A DNA stretch of 49,486 nucleotides from JBPYCR01 sp051846935 (GCF_051846935.1 NZ_JBPYCS010000020.1:1-49486); one strand, 5' to 3'; positions 41,532-49,486 are shown, counted from the stretch's first letter. Notes: generated by a model from the letters alone, not told the origin. Program-made: numbers and translations.

Positions 41532-43072
41532 AGGTTTTCTCTCCTCGTAGTTGCTCCGGTATGAGCTTTTAAGTAAAAACGTTCAAATGCTTGAATACTT
41601 TCTTCTGATGGCTTCGTTAAAAGCGAACCGAGAATTGCACCGATAAAACCTACAGGAATTGCAATAATACCAGGGTTATACAACATAAATACAGGGTCCT
41701 TTGCAATCCAGCCACCTTCTGGGTTCATAATATGCGGCCCAAAAACGAGTAAGAGTAAGGACGCAAGCAAACCGCTCGTCATACCAATAATAGCTCCCCA
41801 TTCATTAAAGCGCTTCCAATAGATTGTTAACAACAACACAGGCAAATTACTAGAGGCAGCTACGATAAAGGTTAGTGATACAAGAAACGTAACATTTATA
41901 TTTTTTAAACCGAGAGCAAATAAAGTAGAAATTAAGCCAATACCAAATGCCGTCCACTGAGCTGCACGCAGCTGTTCTTTTTCCGTTGTCTGCTTCTTTT
42001 TTAGTATATGGTGATAAATATCATGAGAAAAGGCTGTAGTTGCTGAAATAACTAAGCCTGCGACAACTGCTACAACGGTTGTAAAGGCAATTGCTGAAAT
42101 AAACGCAAGTAAAAAGTCGCCACCAAGCTCTTTAGCCAACAATGGTGCAGCTAAATTTCCTGTGGAGTCTGTCATCATTAATTGGTCGAAACCAATTAAT
42201 GCAACAGTTCCTAATCCAAGCACTAAAGTCATTATATAAAAAACACCTATAATCCAGCTTGCTGTCAAAACCGACTTCCGAACTTCTGTAGCGTTTTTAA
42301 CAGTGAAAAAGCGTATTAAAATGTGTGGCAGACCGGCAGTACCTAAAATTAAAGCTAAATATAAAGAAAACATTTCAAATGGGTTATTTAGTAAGTGTCC
42401 TGGTAAAAAAAACTGATCCCCCAAAGGGGTTCCCTGCTTTACACTCGTAATTAATGCAGGTATGTTCCATTGAAAACGGGAAAAAACAATAAGAGATAGC
42501 AAAAATGTTCCCGACATTAACAAAACAGTTTTCACAATTTGCACCCAAGATGTGGCAATCATGCCACCAAATACAACATATACAGTCATTAAACTTCCTA
42601 TAACCATGACGGATGTAGAATAATCAATATTTAATAATAAACGAATGAGCAAACCAGAAGCTACAAGCTGTGGAATCATGTATAATATTGAAATGATAAA
42701 TGCACCTAAAGCCATAATTAATCGTATATTATTACGAGGGAACCGTGCACATATGACATCGCCTAACGAATACTTCCCTAAATGATGGACAGGCTCTGCA
42801 ACAAAAAACAAGACGACTAAATACGAAACGAGAAATCCAATTGAATAAAGAAATCCATCATAGCCATTAATCGCTATCGCTCCAATAATACCTAAAAAAG
42901 AAGCAGCGCTAATGTAGTCGCCAGCAATGGCCATGCCATTTTGTACCCCAGTCAACTTACCCGCAGCGGTATAAAACTGAAATGTCGTTTTACTTCTACG
43001 AGCAGCCCAATATGTAATAATAAGCGTACATACGACAATACATATAAAAAATAAAAAATATGTAAAATTCAT
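41528..43072 (-). CDS. SSS-family Na+:monocarboxylate symporter (second paralogue)
   Basis: A 514-residue symporter with about thirteen spans, of the same architecture as 37041-38570: GKLTGVQNGMAIAGDYISAA, SFLGIIGAIAINGYDGFLYS, GTAGLPHILIRFFTVKNATE, NLPVLLLTIYWKRFNEWG. ATG overlaps the preceding DUF485-like gene by 4 nt and its stop overlaps the kinase start by 4 nt, so transport and sensing genes are translationally coupled. Predicted substrate: acetate, pyruvate or another short-chain acid. It could itself take part in signalling. Confidence 0.88.
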   Translation of the reverse strand: MNFTYFLFFICIVVCTLIITYWAARRSKTTFQFYTAAGKLTGVQNGMAIAGDYISAASFLGIIGAIAINGYDGFLYSIGFLVSYLVVLFFVAEPVHHLGKYSLGDVICARFPRNNIRLIMALGAFIISILYMIPQLVASGLLIRLLLNIDYSTSVMVIGSLMTVYVVFGGMIATSWVQIVKTVLLMSGTFLLSLIVFSRFQWNIPALITSVKQGTPLGDQFFLPGHLLNNPFEMFSLYLALILGTAGLPHILIRFFTVKNATEVRKSVLTASWIIGVFYIMTLVLGLGTVALIGFDQLMMTDSTGNLAAPLLAKELGGDFLLAFISAIAFTTVVAVVAGLVISATTAFSHDIYHHILKKKQTTEKEQLRAAQWTAFGIGLISTLFALGLKNINVTFLVSLTFIVAASSNLPVLLLTIYWKRFNEWGAIIGMTSGLLASLLLLVFGPHIMNPEGGWIAKDPVFMLYNPGIIAIPVGFIGAILGSLLTKPSEESIQAFERFYLKAHTGATTRRENL

Positions 43073-43344
43073 TTATTCATCCCCTTACGTAAACGCTCAG
43101 CTATTCGATCCAATTGCTTTGCTTTACGCCAGTAAAACGAGCCTAGAATCCAAGTCATTCCAATTTGAATAAAGGCATATAACCAACTCCATGTCATGCC
43201 GAATAGTGGTGATGCTTTATTCATTGTAACGGGGAATAAAGTTAATACAGTAGGTAAAGAACAATAAAAAAATAGAAGTATAAAAATAGCGATAATATTA
43301 ACCTTCTTTTTCTCTTGTCTAAATTGCTGGAAAAGATTGTTCAT
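43069..43344 (-). CDS. DUF485-like membrane protein (first gene of symporter-LytST operon)
   Basis: A 91-residue protein with two hydrophobic spans (NIIAIFILLFFYCSLPTVLT and WSWLYAFIQIGMTWILGSFY) and a basic C-terminus, as in DUF485 partners of acetate symporters. Sequence is diverged from the copy at 38575. ATG 43344 follows GGGGGGATAGA; a GTG five codons upstream overlaps that site. It starts a four-gene operon with symporter, kinase and regulator. Confidence 0.75.
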   Translation of the reverse strand: MNNLFQQFRQEKKKVNIIAIFILLFFYCSLPTVLTLFPVTMNKASPLFGMTWSWLYAFIQIGMTWILGSFYWRKAKQLDRIAERLRKGMNK

Positions 43345-43448
43345 TCTATCCCCCCGCACTATGTATCTATTTATCTAGTTTTACTGCTTTAATATTCTAT
43401 TTTGACGTTACGCACTCTGAATCGATTCCGTCCATAAATAAATATGCT

Positions 43449-43502
43449 AAAAAGCCGAACAAGAAGCGTTCAATTAAACGAAATCGCTGTTCGGCTTTTT
43501 TA
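43449..43502. terminator. Terminator of ppaC
   Basis: AAAAAGCCGAACA and TGTTCGGCTTTTTT with an inner GCGTT/AAACG pairing. It follows the ppaC stop on the minus strand. Confidence 0.8.
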
Positions 43503-43508
43503 GACTTG

Positions 43509-44435
43509 TTAATTTGTAAAAACTTCTGTCAATTTAGTAACAATTTGCTTTTTACGAGAAACTACTCCTTTAAGCAATGCACGTCCATTTGTTAACTGCA
43601 CGTCAAACGCTTTTTCAACATTTGATATTGAATTACCTAATGCAAGAACTTCTGAATCATTATTTAAAATATCGGTTACTACGAATAAAAACAGATCAAG
43701 ATTCTCATCAGCTATTCGGTTTTGTATCGCTTCCTCTAATTCTTCTTGATCCTCATAAACCTGATTAATATCAATTGCATTTACTTGGGCTATTTCTACA
43801 TGCGCTTTCCCCATTGTAAATGCCTTTGCATCCATCGTTAATAAGTCATTAATTGACTTATCGCTTAAATCTGTCCCTGCCTTTAACATTTCTAAACCAT
43901 ACTCTTTTAAATCAACTGCAGCGATTTCTGCTAGTTCATGTGCAGCTCGTATGTCTTCTTCTGTACATGTAGGTGATTTTAATAATAAGGAATCCGAGAT
44001 GATTGCTGACAATAATAATCCTGCAACCGCTCGTGAAGGTTGTACATCATTTTCTTTATACATTTTATTTAAAATTGTTGCAGTGCATCCGACAGGCTCT
44101 GCTCGAAAATATAAAGGATCTTTCGTTTCAAAATTAGCAATTCGGTGATGATCTATTACTTCAATAATACGTACATCTGTAATGTTATCCGCACTTTGCT
44201 GAAATTCATTATGATCTACTAAAATAACCGAATCTACATCAGCATCAATTTTTTCAATTAAGCGCGGTGCAGCTACATCAAAATAATCTAATGCAAATTG
44301 GGTTTCTTTATTAACTGCACCTAAGCGAACAGGTTCAACAGTATGGCCTAATTTTTCTTTTAAATATGCATAAGCTAATGCGGAACAAATAGAGTCCGTA
44401 TCTGGATTTTTATGACCAAAAATTAATGTCTTCAT
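43509..44435 (-). CDS. ppaC: Manganese-dependent inorganic pyrophosphatase (family II)
   Basis: A 308-residue DHH-family enzyme hydrolysing PPi to phosphate in the cytosol. Metal ligands are visible: FGHKNPDTDSICSALAYAYL (His8, Asp12, Asp14), VDHNEF and the VIDHHRIANF motif. The C-terminal DHHA2 substrate domain carries the typical ending SRKKQIVTKLTE. Length is right for B. subtilis PpaC (309). AAGGAGAG lies 11 nt before the ATG. Single gene with its own terminator. Confidence 0.95.
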   Translation of the reverse strand: MKTLIFGHKNPDTDSICSALAYAYLKEKLGHTVEPVRLGAVNKETQFALDYFDVAAPRLIEKIDADVDSVILVDHNEFQQSADNITDVRIIEVIDHHRIANFETKDPLYFRAEPVGCTATILNKMYKENDVQPSRAVAGLLLSAIISDSLLLKSPTCTEEDIRAAHELAEIAAVDLKEYGLEMLKAGTDLSDKSINDLLTMDAKAFTMGKAHVEIAQVNAIDINQVYEDQEELEEAIQNRIADENLDLFLFVVTDILNNDSEVLALGNSISNVEKAFDVQLTNGRALLKGVVSRKKQIVTKLTEVFTN

Positions 44436-44576
44436 AATTATGTACTCTCCTTACAATCTTTATGTAATCTACTTATTAGATTAACATACCTTTACATCTA
44501 AAAGTAGTATTTTACATAGCTTAAAAGCCCTCTATGTATGCTTATTAAATAATGGCGTGCATCTACAAATAAGTTA

Positions 44577-45143
44577 TTACGGATTCATTTTTAGCGTTTC
44601 TGTTACATCCCATATTTTGTCGTAATTACTATATTTATTTAATGCAATATCTAAATCGTGAAACATACGATGTAATTCACGTATGGTTTCCACGCTACTT
44701 TCCTTTTGAGCATTTTGAGCAAGTGTACGCACCTTTTCAAGATCCTTGCGTAGTTTTTCATTGTCCATTGAAGGCAATATCTCATCTATATAATGAACGA
44801 TATCTTTTGCAAATTGTCGCTGCTCGTTCCAGTCTAAGGATTGAATAGCACCGTATCCAGTCGTTTCATTATAGAAAGTATGCATTCTAGAAATAAATGT
44901 ACCTATCTCTTTGTATTCCTCTCCAACAGTTTCCCTAGTTTTTTGTACAAGGGTATCCATTTCCGCTGATATTTCTTCTGCTTCCTTTTTATGAGTGCTT
45001 CTATCCATTTCTACAGGATTAGTAAAAATGCTCATACCGAATAAGTTCGTGAAAAGCATTGTCGCTCCAATGCTAACTATAAATAGTACAGAAATCATAC
45101 TCCAACCGAACCAGCCAAACATTAATTTTCTCCCTTTACTCAC
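44577..45143 (-). CDS. Membrane-anchored protein of unknown function with a helical domain (188 aa)
   Basis: One N-terminal span (residues about 10-32, FGWSMISVLFIVSIGATMLF) is followed by a soluble, Glu/Lys-rich, all-helical domain. I recognise no family. GTG 45143 has a run of six G 7 nt upstream; ATG 45122 (giving MFGWFGW) with GGGAGA is an alternative start. Not obviously in an operon with ppaC (140 bp gap, no terminator seen between). Confidence 0.65.
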   Translation of the reverse strand: MSKGRKLMFGWFGWSMISVLFIVSIGATMLFTNLFGMSIFTNPVEMDRSTHKKEAEEISAEMDTLVQKTRETVGEEYKEIGTFISRMHTFYNETTGYGAIQSLDWNEQRQFAKDIVHYIDEILPSMDNEKLRKDLEKVRTLAQNAQKESSVETIRELHRMFHDLDIALNKYSNYDKIWDVTETLKMNP

Positions 45144-45240
45144 TAAAAAACCCCCCATTTTAAAATTTATGTTTGTTTAATTATTTATAAGAGCTACCCA
45201 TTCATTTGACTCAATTTCATAATTGTCATTTTTAAAAAAT

Positions 45241-45528
45241 CACAAAAGAACAGAATTTTAAAATCCACTTAAAGCGAGATTGGTGTCTGCTGTATTCCAT
45301 CCGGAACCACTCCGCTTTCCACAGGCAACGCCTCAACTAATTTTAAAAGGTTGTCCCAAAGCTTTTAAAATGGATTTTCGGCTGTTGCTTTTCCTGCATA
45401 TACAACCTCTGTTTCTTGGTTGAATGCTGTATGAATTGGATCAACTGCTAATTTAGATGCATTGTACATTAAGGTGATATCAAAATGAAGTTTTGCTCGT
45501 TTACCTGTTCTGTAACGAACTTTGTTTA
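45241..45528 (-). repeat. Degenerate IS end with transposase tail, copy B (partner at 5304-5632)
   Basis: The minus strand reads VRYRTGKRAKLHFDI, then (after a one-codon loss) TLMYNASKLAVDPIHTAFNQ, the C-terminal part of an IS4/IS1182-like DDE transposase, with no start. It then continues as non-coding sequence to the same end as copy A. The element is dead. The stretch 45530-45650 beside it holds a diverged segment I cannot assign, including a cre-like TGTAAGCGTTTGGA at 45643. Confidence 0.65.
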
Positions 45529-45897
45529 ATGTGTAATGGTCATAGGGAGTGTCCCTCCAGTCTATGGTTTGTAGTCAAACTACCATTATATAGGATTTGG
45601 GTAGGTGCTTCCTTTTTTAAGTTTCCAAACCCTTGCCCTGTAAGCGTTTGGAATTATAAAATTCATTCATTTAAAAACCATAATAATAATATCTATATAC
45701 AATCAGCATTATATAATATATTAATCCGTTTACGTACACTTTCCATCGTCTAATTTACTTGAGATTTATTCCAATATTCCTAGTAAATCTAATGTATCCC
45801 GTTAATAGCTAGGCGAATATATTTCCCGCCTTTTTTAATTCGTGTTACAATTATGCTTGAACAATAAAAGGTGAACGTAAGGATTTGAATAAAACTT

Positions 45898-47016
45898 ATG
45901 AAAAAAATAATTATTATTGGATCGGGAATTGTAGGCGCTACCGCTGCATATAGACTAGCCAAAGCGGGAATGGAAGTACATGTAATTGATAGAGAAGAAT
46001 CTGGACAAGCAACGAATGCTGCAGCTGGGATTATAAGTCCATGGTTCGCGCAACGCAAAAACAAAGCATGGTATCACCTTGCTAAGAGTGGTGCTAAATT
46101 ATACCCAGAGCTTATTTCGGAGCTTAAAAGCGACGGAGAAGAGCATACAGGTTATAAAAAAGTAGGAGCACTACGACTTTTTACAAATGAAGACAAACTA
46201 TGTGCCGCTAAAGAACGGATAATAGAGCGTCAAAAAGATGCCCCTGAAATTGGTACGATTCACGTTCTTCAACCGAACGATACGAAAGAACGATTTCCAT
46301 TAGCTGAAGCCGAATATCATTCCATTTATGTTAGTGGTGGTGCACGGGTAGATGGACGAGCATTAAGGAATGCTCTAATCAATGGTGCAACAAAGCACGG
46401 TGCCCTTTTTTATACAGGGAATGCAGAACTTCTATATGAAAATAAAAAGATCAATGGAGTACGCTTTAATAAAAGCGTAATGGAGGCAGATACTGTCATT
46501 GCTGCTACAGGTGCCTGGATGAAGGAATTACTTCAACCAATAGGAGTAAACGTACTTATTTATCCACAGAAGGCTCAAATTATTCACTTAGAGCTTCCGA
46601 ATACCGATACGAGTAAATGGCCTGTCGTCATGCCACCAAATAACCAGTATTTCTTAGCGTTAGACTCGAATCGAATCGTTGTCGGAGCGACACACGAAAA
46701 AAAAGCTGGCTTCGACAAGCGTATAACAGCAGGTGGTGTACATGAAGTGCTTTCTAAAGCATTAGAAATTATGCCAGGTTTAGCACAAGCCACTATTTTA
46801 GAAACAAGAGTCGGCTTTCGACCTTTCACTCAAAACTCTATCCCAATTATTGGGGCGATTCCTGGAATAGAAAATTTACTAGTTGCAAATGGCCTAGGAG
46901 CTTCAGGACTTACTACCGGCCCTTTTGTAGGATCACAACTAGCGAATCTCGTTTTAAACAAAACATTAGATATAGATCTGAACGAATATAGCGTAGAAAA
47001 AACAATGAAAAACTAA
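45898..47016 (+). CDS. FAD-dependent amine/amino-acid oxidase (DAO family, glycine-oxidase/DadA-like)
   Basis: A 372-residue flavoprotein. KKIIIIGSGIVGATAAYRLA is the FAD-binding motif; GQATNAAAGIISPW follows, and RVGFRPFTQNSIPIIGAIPG then NGLGASGLTTGPFVGSQLAN is the C-terminal FAD-binding signature. It is most like single-subunit oxidases/dehydrogenases of glycine or D-amino acids. Unlike the 28367 gene it has no iron-sulfur partners nearby. The AAGGA upstream of ATG 45898 is 17 nt away, so the start is not well supported, but the motif begins at residue 5, so little can be missing. Confidence 0.82.
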   Translation: MKKIIIIGSGIVGATAAYRLAKAGMEVHVIDREESGQATNAAAGIISPWFAQRKNKAWYHLAKSGAKLYPELISELKSDGEEHTGYKKVGALRLFTNEDKLCAAKERIIERQKDAPEIGTIHVLQPNDTKERFPLAEAEYHSIYVSGGARVDGRALRNALINGATKHGALFYTGNAELLYENKKINGVRFNKSVMEADTVIAATGAWMKELLQPIGVNVLIYPQKAQIIHLELPNTDTSKWPVVMPPNNQYFLALDSNRIVVGATHEKKAGFDKRITAGGVHEVLSKALEIMPGLAQATILETRVGFRPFTQNSIPIIGAIPGIENLLVANGLGASGLTTGPFVGSQLANLVLNKTLDIDLNEYSVEKTMKN

Positions 47017-47177
47017 TACTATCCATATAAAGAGGGACAGATTATTTAGCTTTTATACTTACTGTTTTCTTTCTCTACGTATCAATAGGATATGTTCATT
47101 CTTTTTATAATCTTATTCGACTATTTATTTAAATAAATTTTTACTATCGTCTATAATTTATTGAAAGGGGTTTATTA

Positions 47178-47345
47178 ATGAAAGGCAAGATGATCGTATT
47201 CTTAATTATTTTAGTTACAATCGCTGTCCTAGGTTTAGCTTGGTTTTTATTACAATATATGTTTAACGAATTTGACGTCGATCGAGCAAAAGGTGCAAAT
47301 AATTTGCTAACAGTTCATTTAAAATACCAACTATCGTTAATATAA
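47178..47345 (+). CDS. Small membrane protein (55 aa), unknown function
   Basis: The start is MKGKMIVFLIILVTIAVLGL with one hydrophobic span (residues about 5-28) followed by NEFDVDRAKGANNLLTVHLK. GAAAGGGG lies 7 nt before the ATG, and a strong terminator follows. No family recognised. Confidence 0.6.
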   Translation: MKGKMIVFLIILVTIAVLGLAWFLLQYMFNEFDVDRAKGANNLLTVHLKYQLSLI

Positions 47346-47406
47346 TTTCACAGCACGCATACTGAATTGACGTAATTAATTGATTGAAAATAATATTCCC
47401 TAATAT

Positions 47407-47446
47407 GGCTGAAACCTTAAGTTTAATTTAAGGTTTCAGCCTTTTG
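47407..47446 (+). terminator. Terminator of the small membrane protein gene
   Basis: GGCTGAAACCTTAA and TTTAAGGTTTCAGCC, then TTTTGTT. Confidence 0.85.
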
Positions 47447-47779
47447 TTATCGCAATATCAATAAATATCATATTACTTTTTTTTTCTTGCATAGTAACTT
47501 CTCATTGTCTTAAAATAAAGATACTAGCAAGCAATTTCAAGATATTATACGTACATACATTTACGTAATTTAAAATTTTATTTATACACGTGTGATTAAA
47601 TCCTTTTGCATACATATTCTCTCCATTCCTTTTGATGTCGCAATTTAAAGGTACCAAAAAAGAGAATAAGGGTGTATTTTTTCGCCTTATTTTTTAGGTT
47701 AGCTTCAACCCACGATACAGTAAGGGAGACCACCACATTCAATATAGAGCCTCAATATAGAGCCTTAAGTATAAGACCT
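47447..47779. other. Gap before the tRNA cluster terminator
   Basis: No gene. A hairpin AATAAGG..CCTTATTTTTT (47665-47694) with a T-run on the plus strand looks like a terminator, but I see no transcript that would need it. GAGCCTCAATATAGAGCC (47748-47765) is a short direct repeat. Confidence 0.4.
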
Positions 47780-47810
47780 TGTAAACAGAAAAAGCCGCTT
47801 AAACGGCTGT
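47780..47810 (-). terminator. Terminator of the tRNA cluster
   Basis: On the minus strand ACAGCCGTTTAAGCGGCT followed by TTTTCTGTTT, 52 bp after tRNA-Leu. Confidence 0.75.
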
Positions 47811-47861
47811 TAAATAACCGTCTAAACGTCTTAATACACTACTGTATACAATTTGTTCCGA

Positions 47862-47945
47862 TACCAGTGGCCGGGGTCGAACCGGCACTCCCGTGAAGGA
47901 ACCAGATTTTGAGTCTGGCGCGTCTGCCTATTCCGCCACACTGGC
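47862..47945 (-). tRNA. tRNA-Leu (CAA)
   Basis: 84-nt class II tRNA with a long variable arm; anticodon loop CTCAAAA between CCAGA/TCTGG. CCA is not encoded. Last tRNA of the cluster. Confidence 0.93.
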
Positions 47946-48038
47946 ATGTTTAAAAGCAAGATAGACTTTTATATAATATTTGCACTAAATTTCATAGTTA
48001 TCTATGTTACATTTAAATAATTAACTAATGTAAAACTT

Positions 48039-48112
<74 letters not shown>

Positions 48113-48124
48113 TTATACATATAA

Positions 48125-48196
48125 AGCGGAAGACGGGATTCGAACCCGCGACCCCCACCTTGGCAAGGTGGTGTTCTACCACTGAACTACTTCCGC
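48125..48196 (-). tRNA. tRNA-Gly (GCC)
   Basis: Anticodon loop TTGCCAA in CACC/GGTG; acceptor GCGGAAG/CTTCCGC, discriminator T. CCA is not encoded. Confidence 0.93.
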
Positions 48197-48201
48197 ATAA
48201 T

Positions 48202-48276
48202 TGGCTGGGCTACTAGGATTCGAACCTAGGAATGACGGGACCAAAACCCGTTGCCTTACCGCTTGGCTATAGCCCA
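48202..48276 (-). tRNA. tRNA-Gln (TTG)
   Basis: Anticodon loop TTTTGGT in ACGGG/CCCGT; acceptor TGGGCTA/TAGCCCA, discriminator G, encoded CCA. Confidence 0.93.
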
Positions 48277-48297
48277 AAGCTATACGAAAATATAAAA

Positions 48298-48374
48298 TGG
48301 GGCGACCGGTGGGATTTGAACCCACGCATGCCGGAGCCACAATCCGGTGCGTTAACCACTTCGCCACGACCGCC
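48298..48374 (-). tRNA. tRNA-His (GTG)
   Basis: Anticodon loop TTGTGGC in CCGGA/TCCGG; extra G(-1) opposite discriminator C73, the histidine identity pair; encoded CCA. Confidence 0.93.
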
Positions 48375-48392
48375 ATTTAACTGTATTTTTTA

Positions 48393-48466
48393 TGGCAGGG
48401 GTAGTAGGAATCGAACCCACATCAAAGGTTTTGGAGACCTTCGTTTTACCATTAAACTATACCCCT
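48393..48466 (-). tRNA. tRNA-Trp (CCA)
   Basis: Anticodon loop CTCCAAA in AAGGT/ACCTT; discriminator G, encoded CCA. Confidence 0.93.
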
Positions 48467-48478
48467 ATTAGTTATAAA

Positions 48479-48563
48479 TGGTGGAGGGGGGCAGATTCGA
48501 ACTGCCGAACCCGTTGGGAGCGGATTTACAGTCCGCCGCGTTTAGCCACTTCGCTACCCCTCC
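48479..48563 (-). tRNA. tRNA-Tyr (GTA)
   Basis: 85-nt class II tRNA with long variable arm; anticodon loop CTGTAAA in GCGGA/TCCGC; encoded CCA. Confidence 0.93.
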
Positions 48564-48579
48564 AAAGCTAAATAAAAGG

Positions 48580-48652
48580 TGGCTCGAGACGGAATCGAAC
48601 CGCCGACACAAGGATTTTCAGTCCTTTGCTCTACCGACTGAGCTATCGAGCC
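48580..48652 (-). tRNA. tRNA-Phe (GAA)
   Basis: Anticodon loop CTGAAAA in AAGGA/TCCTT; acceptor GGCTCGA/TCGAGCC, discriminator A followed by CCT, so a full CCA is not encoded. In B. subtilis trnD a tRNA-Thr follows; here only 16 bp separate it from tRNA-Tyr. Confidence 0.93.
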
Positions 48653-48654
48653 AA

Positions 48655-48731
48655 TGGCGATCCGGACGGGACTCGAACCCGCGACCTCCAGCGTGACAGG
48701 CTGGCATTCTAACCAACTGAACTACCGGACC
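48655..48731 (-). tRNA. tRNA-Asp (GTC)
   Basis: Anticodon loop CTGTCAC in CCAGC/GCTGG; discriminator G, encoded CCA. Confidence 0.93.
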
Positions 48732-48770
48732 GTTTTAAATAATAGATAATAAAAAGTGAATTAATTAAAT

Positions 48771-48847
<77 letters not shown>

Positions 48848-48864
48848 ATATGATAAGTTAGTAA

Positions 48865-48940
48865 TGGTGGAGGATGCAGGGCTCGAACCTGCGACCCCTT
48901 GCTTGTAAGGCAAGTGCTCTCCCAGCTGAGCTAATCCTCC
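48865..48940 (-). tRNA. tRNA-Val (TAC)
   Basis: Anticodon loop CTTACAA in CTTGC/GCAAG; acceptor GGAGGAT/ATCCTCC, encoded CCA. Confidence 0.93.
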
Positions 48941-48976
48941 ACTATAATAAATAAGTGTTTCTATAAGAAAATAATT

Positions 48977-49051
48977 TGGTGACCCGTACGGGATTCGAAC
49001 CCGTGTTACCGCCGTGAAAGGGCGGTGTCTTAACCGCTTGACCAACGGGCC
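48977..49051 (-). tRNA. tRNA-Glu (TTC)
   Basis: Anticodon loop CTTTCAC in CCGCC/GGCGG; acceptor GGCCCGT/ACGGGTC with a G-C end, encoded CCA. Confidence 0.93.
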
Positions 49052-49060
49052 ATAATAATC

Positions 49061-49153
49061 TGGCGGAGAGCGAGGGATTTGAACCCTCGAGACCGTGTTA
49101 CCGGCCTACACGATTTCCAATCGTGCTCCTTCGACCAACTCGGACAGCTCTCC
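49061..49153 (-). tRNA. tRNA-Ser (GGA)
   Basis: 93-nt class II tRNA with a long variable arm; anticodon loop TTGGAAA in CACGA/TCGTG; discriminator G, encoded CCA. Confidence 0.93.
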
Positions 49154-49154
49154 A

Positions 49155-49229
49155 TGGCTCCACAGGTAGGATTCGAACCTACGACCGATCGGTTAACAGC
49201 CGATTGCTCTACCACTGAGCTACTGTGGA
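49155..49229 (-). tRNA. tRNA-Asn (GTT)
   Basis: Anticodon loop CTGTTAA in ATCGG/CCGAT; acceptor TCCACAG/CTGTGGA, discriminator G, encoded CCA. First tRNA after the promoter at 49282-49309. Confidence 0.93.
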
Positions 49230-49281
49230 ATATGCTTATGCTTTAAAAGATCAAGAGCTGTTTTTTTTAGCGACAATCTCT

Positions 49282-49309
49282 ATTATAATTGTTTTTCTAA
49301 AAAAATCAA
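49282..49309 (-). promoter_or_regulatory. Promoter of the tRNA cluster
   Basis: On the minus strand TTGATT (49304-49309), 16 bp, TATAAT (49282-49287), 53 bp before tRNA-Asn. It lies between the 23S rRNA gene and the tRNAs, so the cluster can be transcribed without the rRNA genes. Confidence 0.65.
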
Positions 49310-49393
49310 GTTTTATTTGGCATATAGTCGTTCATACCTTGAAAACTAAACAAGAATTATTTCATCAATGGGCATCATCAGCCAAAAATAGTT

Positions 49394-49486
49394 AGTTAAG
49401 TCCTCGATCTATTAGTATCCGTCAGCTTCACGTGTCACCACGCTTCCACCTCGGACCTATCAACCTCATCGTCTCTGAGGGATCTT
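49394..49486 (-). rRNA. 23S ribosomal RNA, 3' end (rest beyond right edge)
   Basis: The minus strand reads ..GGTTGATAGGTCCGAGGTGG.., then CACGTGAAGCTGACGGATAC and TAATAGATCGAGGACTTAAC, the near-invariant 3' end of bacterial 23S rRNA. Only about 93 nt are in the window. No 5S gene follows. Confidence 0.93.

Noticed and set aside
47665..47700. Hairpin AATAAGG..CCTTATTTTTT as a terminator of an unseen gene
   Set aside because: The only upstream plus-strand gene already ends with a strong terminator at 47407, and I see no transcript between; listed only as a note.
47672..47896. Plus-strand open frame crossing the start of the tRNA cluster
   Set aside because: It overlaps the tRNA terminator and tRNA-Leu; similar apparent frames (48176-49215) are all readings of tRNA genes.

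Overview
The window is from a low-GC Gram-positive bacterium of the family Bacillaceae. The evidence is AT-rich DNA with AGGAGG-type ribosome binding sites, YjzC-, YkvI-, YdaG- and CydS-like genes, and a long tRNA cluster in almost the Bacillus subtilis trnD order. The dispersed palindromic repeats and several Na+-coupled carriers fit an Oceanobacillus/Virgibacillus-like, possibly salt- or alkali-tolerant, member; this is inference and the genus is not certain. Most genes are ordinary chromosomal housekeeping, transport and stress genes. No prophage, CRISPR array or defence island is visible.

Layout. 1-2.2 kb: a GntR regulator (cut by the left edge) divergent from a D-2-hydroxyacid dehydrogenase, then a stand-alone CheY. 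2.5-5.1 kb: a cytochrome bd oxidase operon with two tiny membrane-protein genes, one before cydA and a CydS-like one after cydB. 5.2-5.9 kb: transposase debris and intergenic repeats. 6-11.2 kb: sbcD-sbcC and a HAD phosphatase. 11.9-15.9 kb: a Na+/H+ antiporter, small stress-type genes, a candidate structured small RNA (15.1-15.26 kb) and a PfpI protease-like gene. 16.5-19.3 kb: an M20 deacylase with an amino-acid:Na+ symporter. 19.7-24 kb: pyridoxal kinase and small accessory genes. 24-25.5 kb: mostly non-coding, with a 265-bp repeat and two tiny convergent ORFs. 25.5-33.9 kb: a phosphodiesterase-like protein, a YkvI transporter, and a four-part flavin/iron-sulfur amino-acid dehydrogenase encoded in two divergent units, followed by isochorismatase-fold and TatD-like hydrolases. 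34.1-36.9 kb: the second copy of the repeat, a SulP anion transporter with a hairpin leader, and YjzC.

37-43.4 kb holds two DUF485-SSS symporter modules. The distal one is translationally coupled to a LytS/LytT-type two-component system, and the proximal one has a cre-like site. This resembles a monocarboxylate-sensing and uptake locus. 43.5-47.3 kb: manganese-dependent pyrophosphatase, an unknown membrane protein, a second transposase relic, a glycine-oxidase-like flavoprotein and a small membrane protein.

47.8-49.5 kb: fourteen tRNA genes on the minus strand (Asn-Ser-Glu-Val-fMet-Asp-Phe-Tyr-Trp-His-Gln-Gly-Cys-Leu in transcription order), preceded by the 3' end of a 23S rRNA gene. There is no 5S rRNA gene between 23S and the tRNAs, and the tRNA cluster has its own sigma-A-type promoter.

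The observations I consider most worth following are the 157-nt candidate small RNA, the SulP leader hairpin and its Cys/His tail, the twin DUF485-SSS/LytST locus, the split dehydrogenase, the missing 5S gene, and the families of dispersed non-coding repeats.
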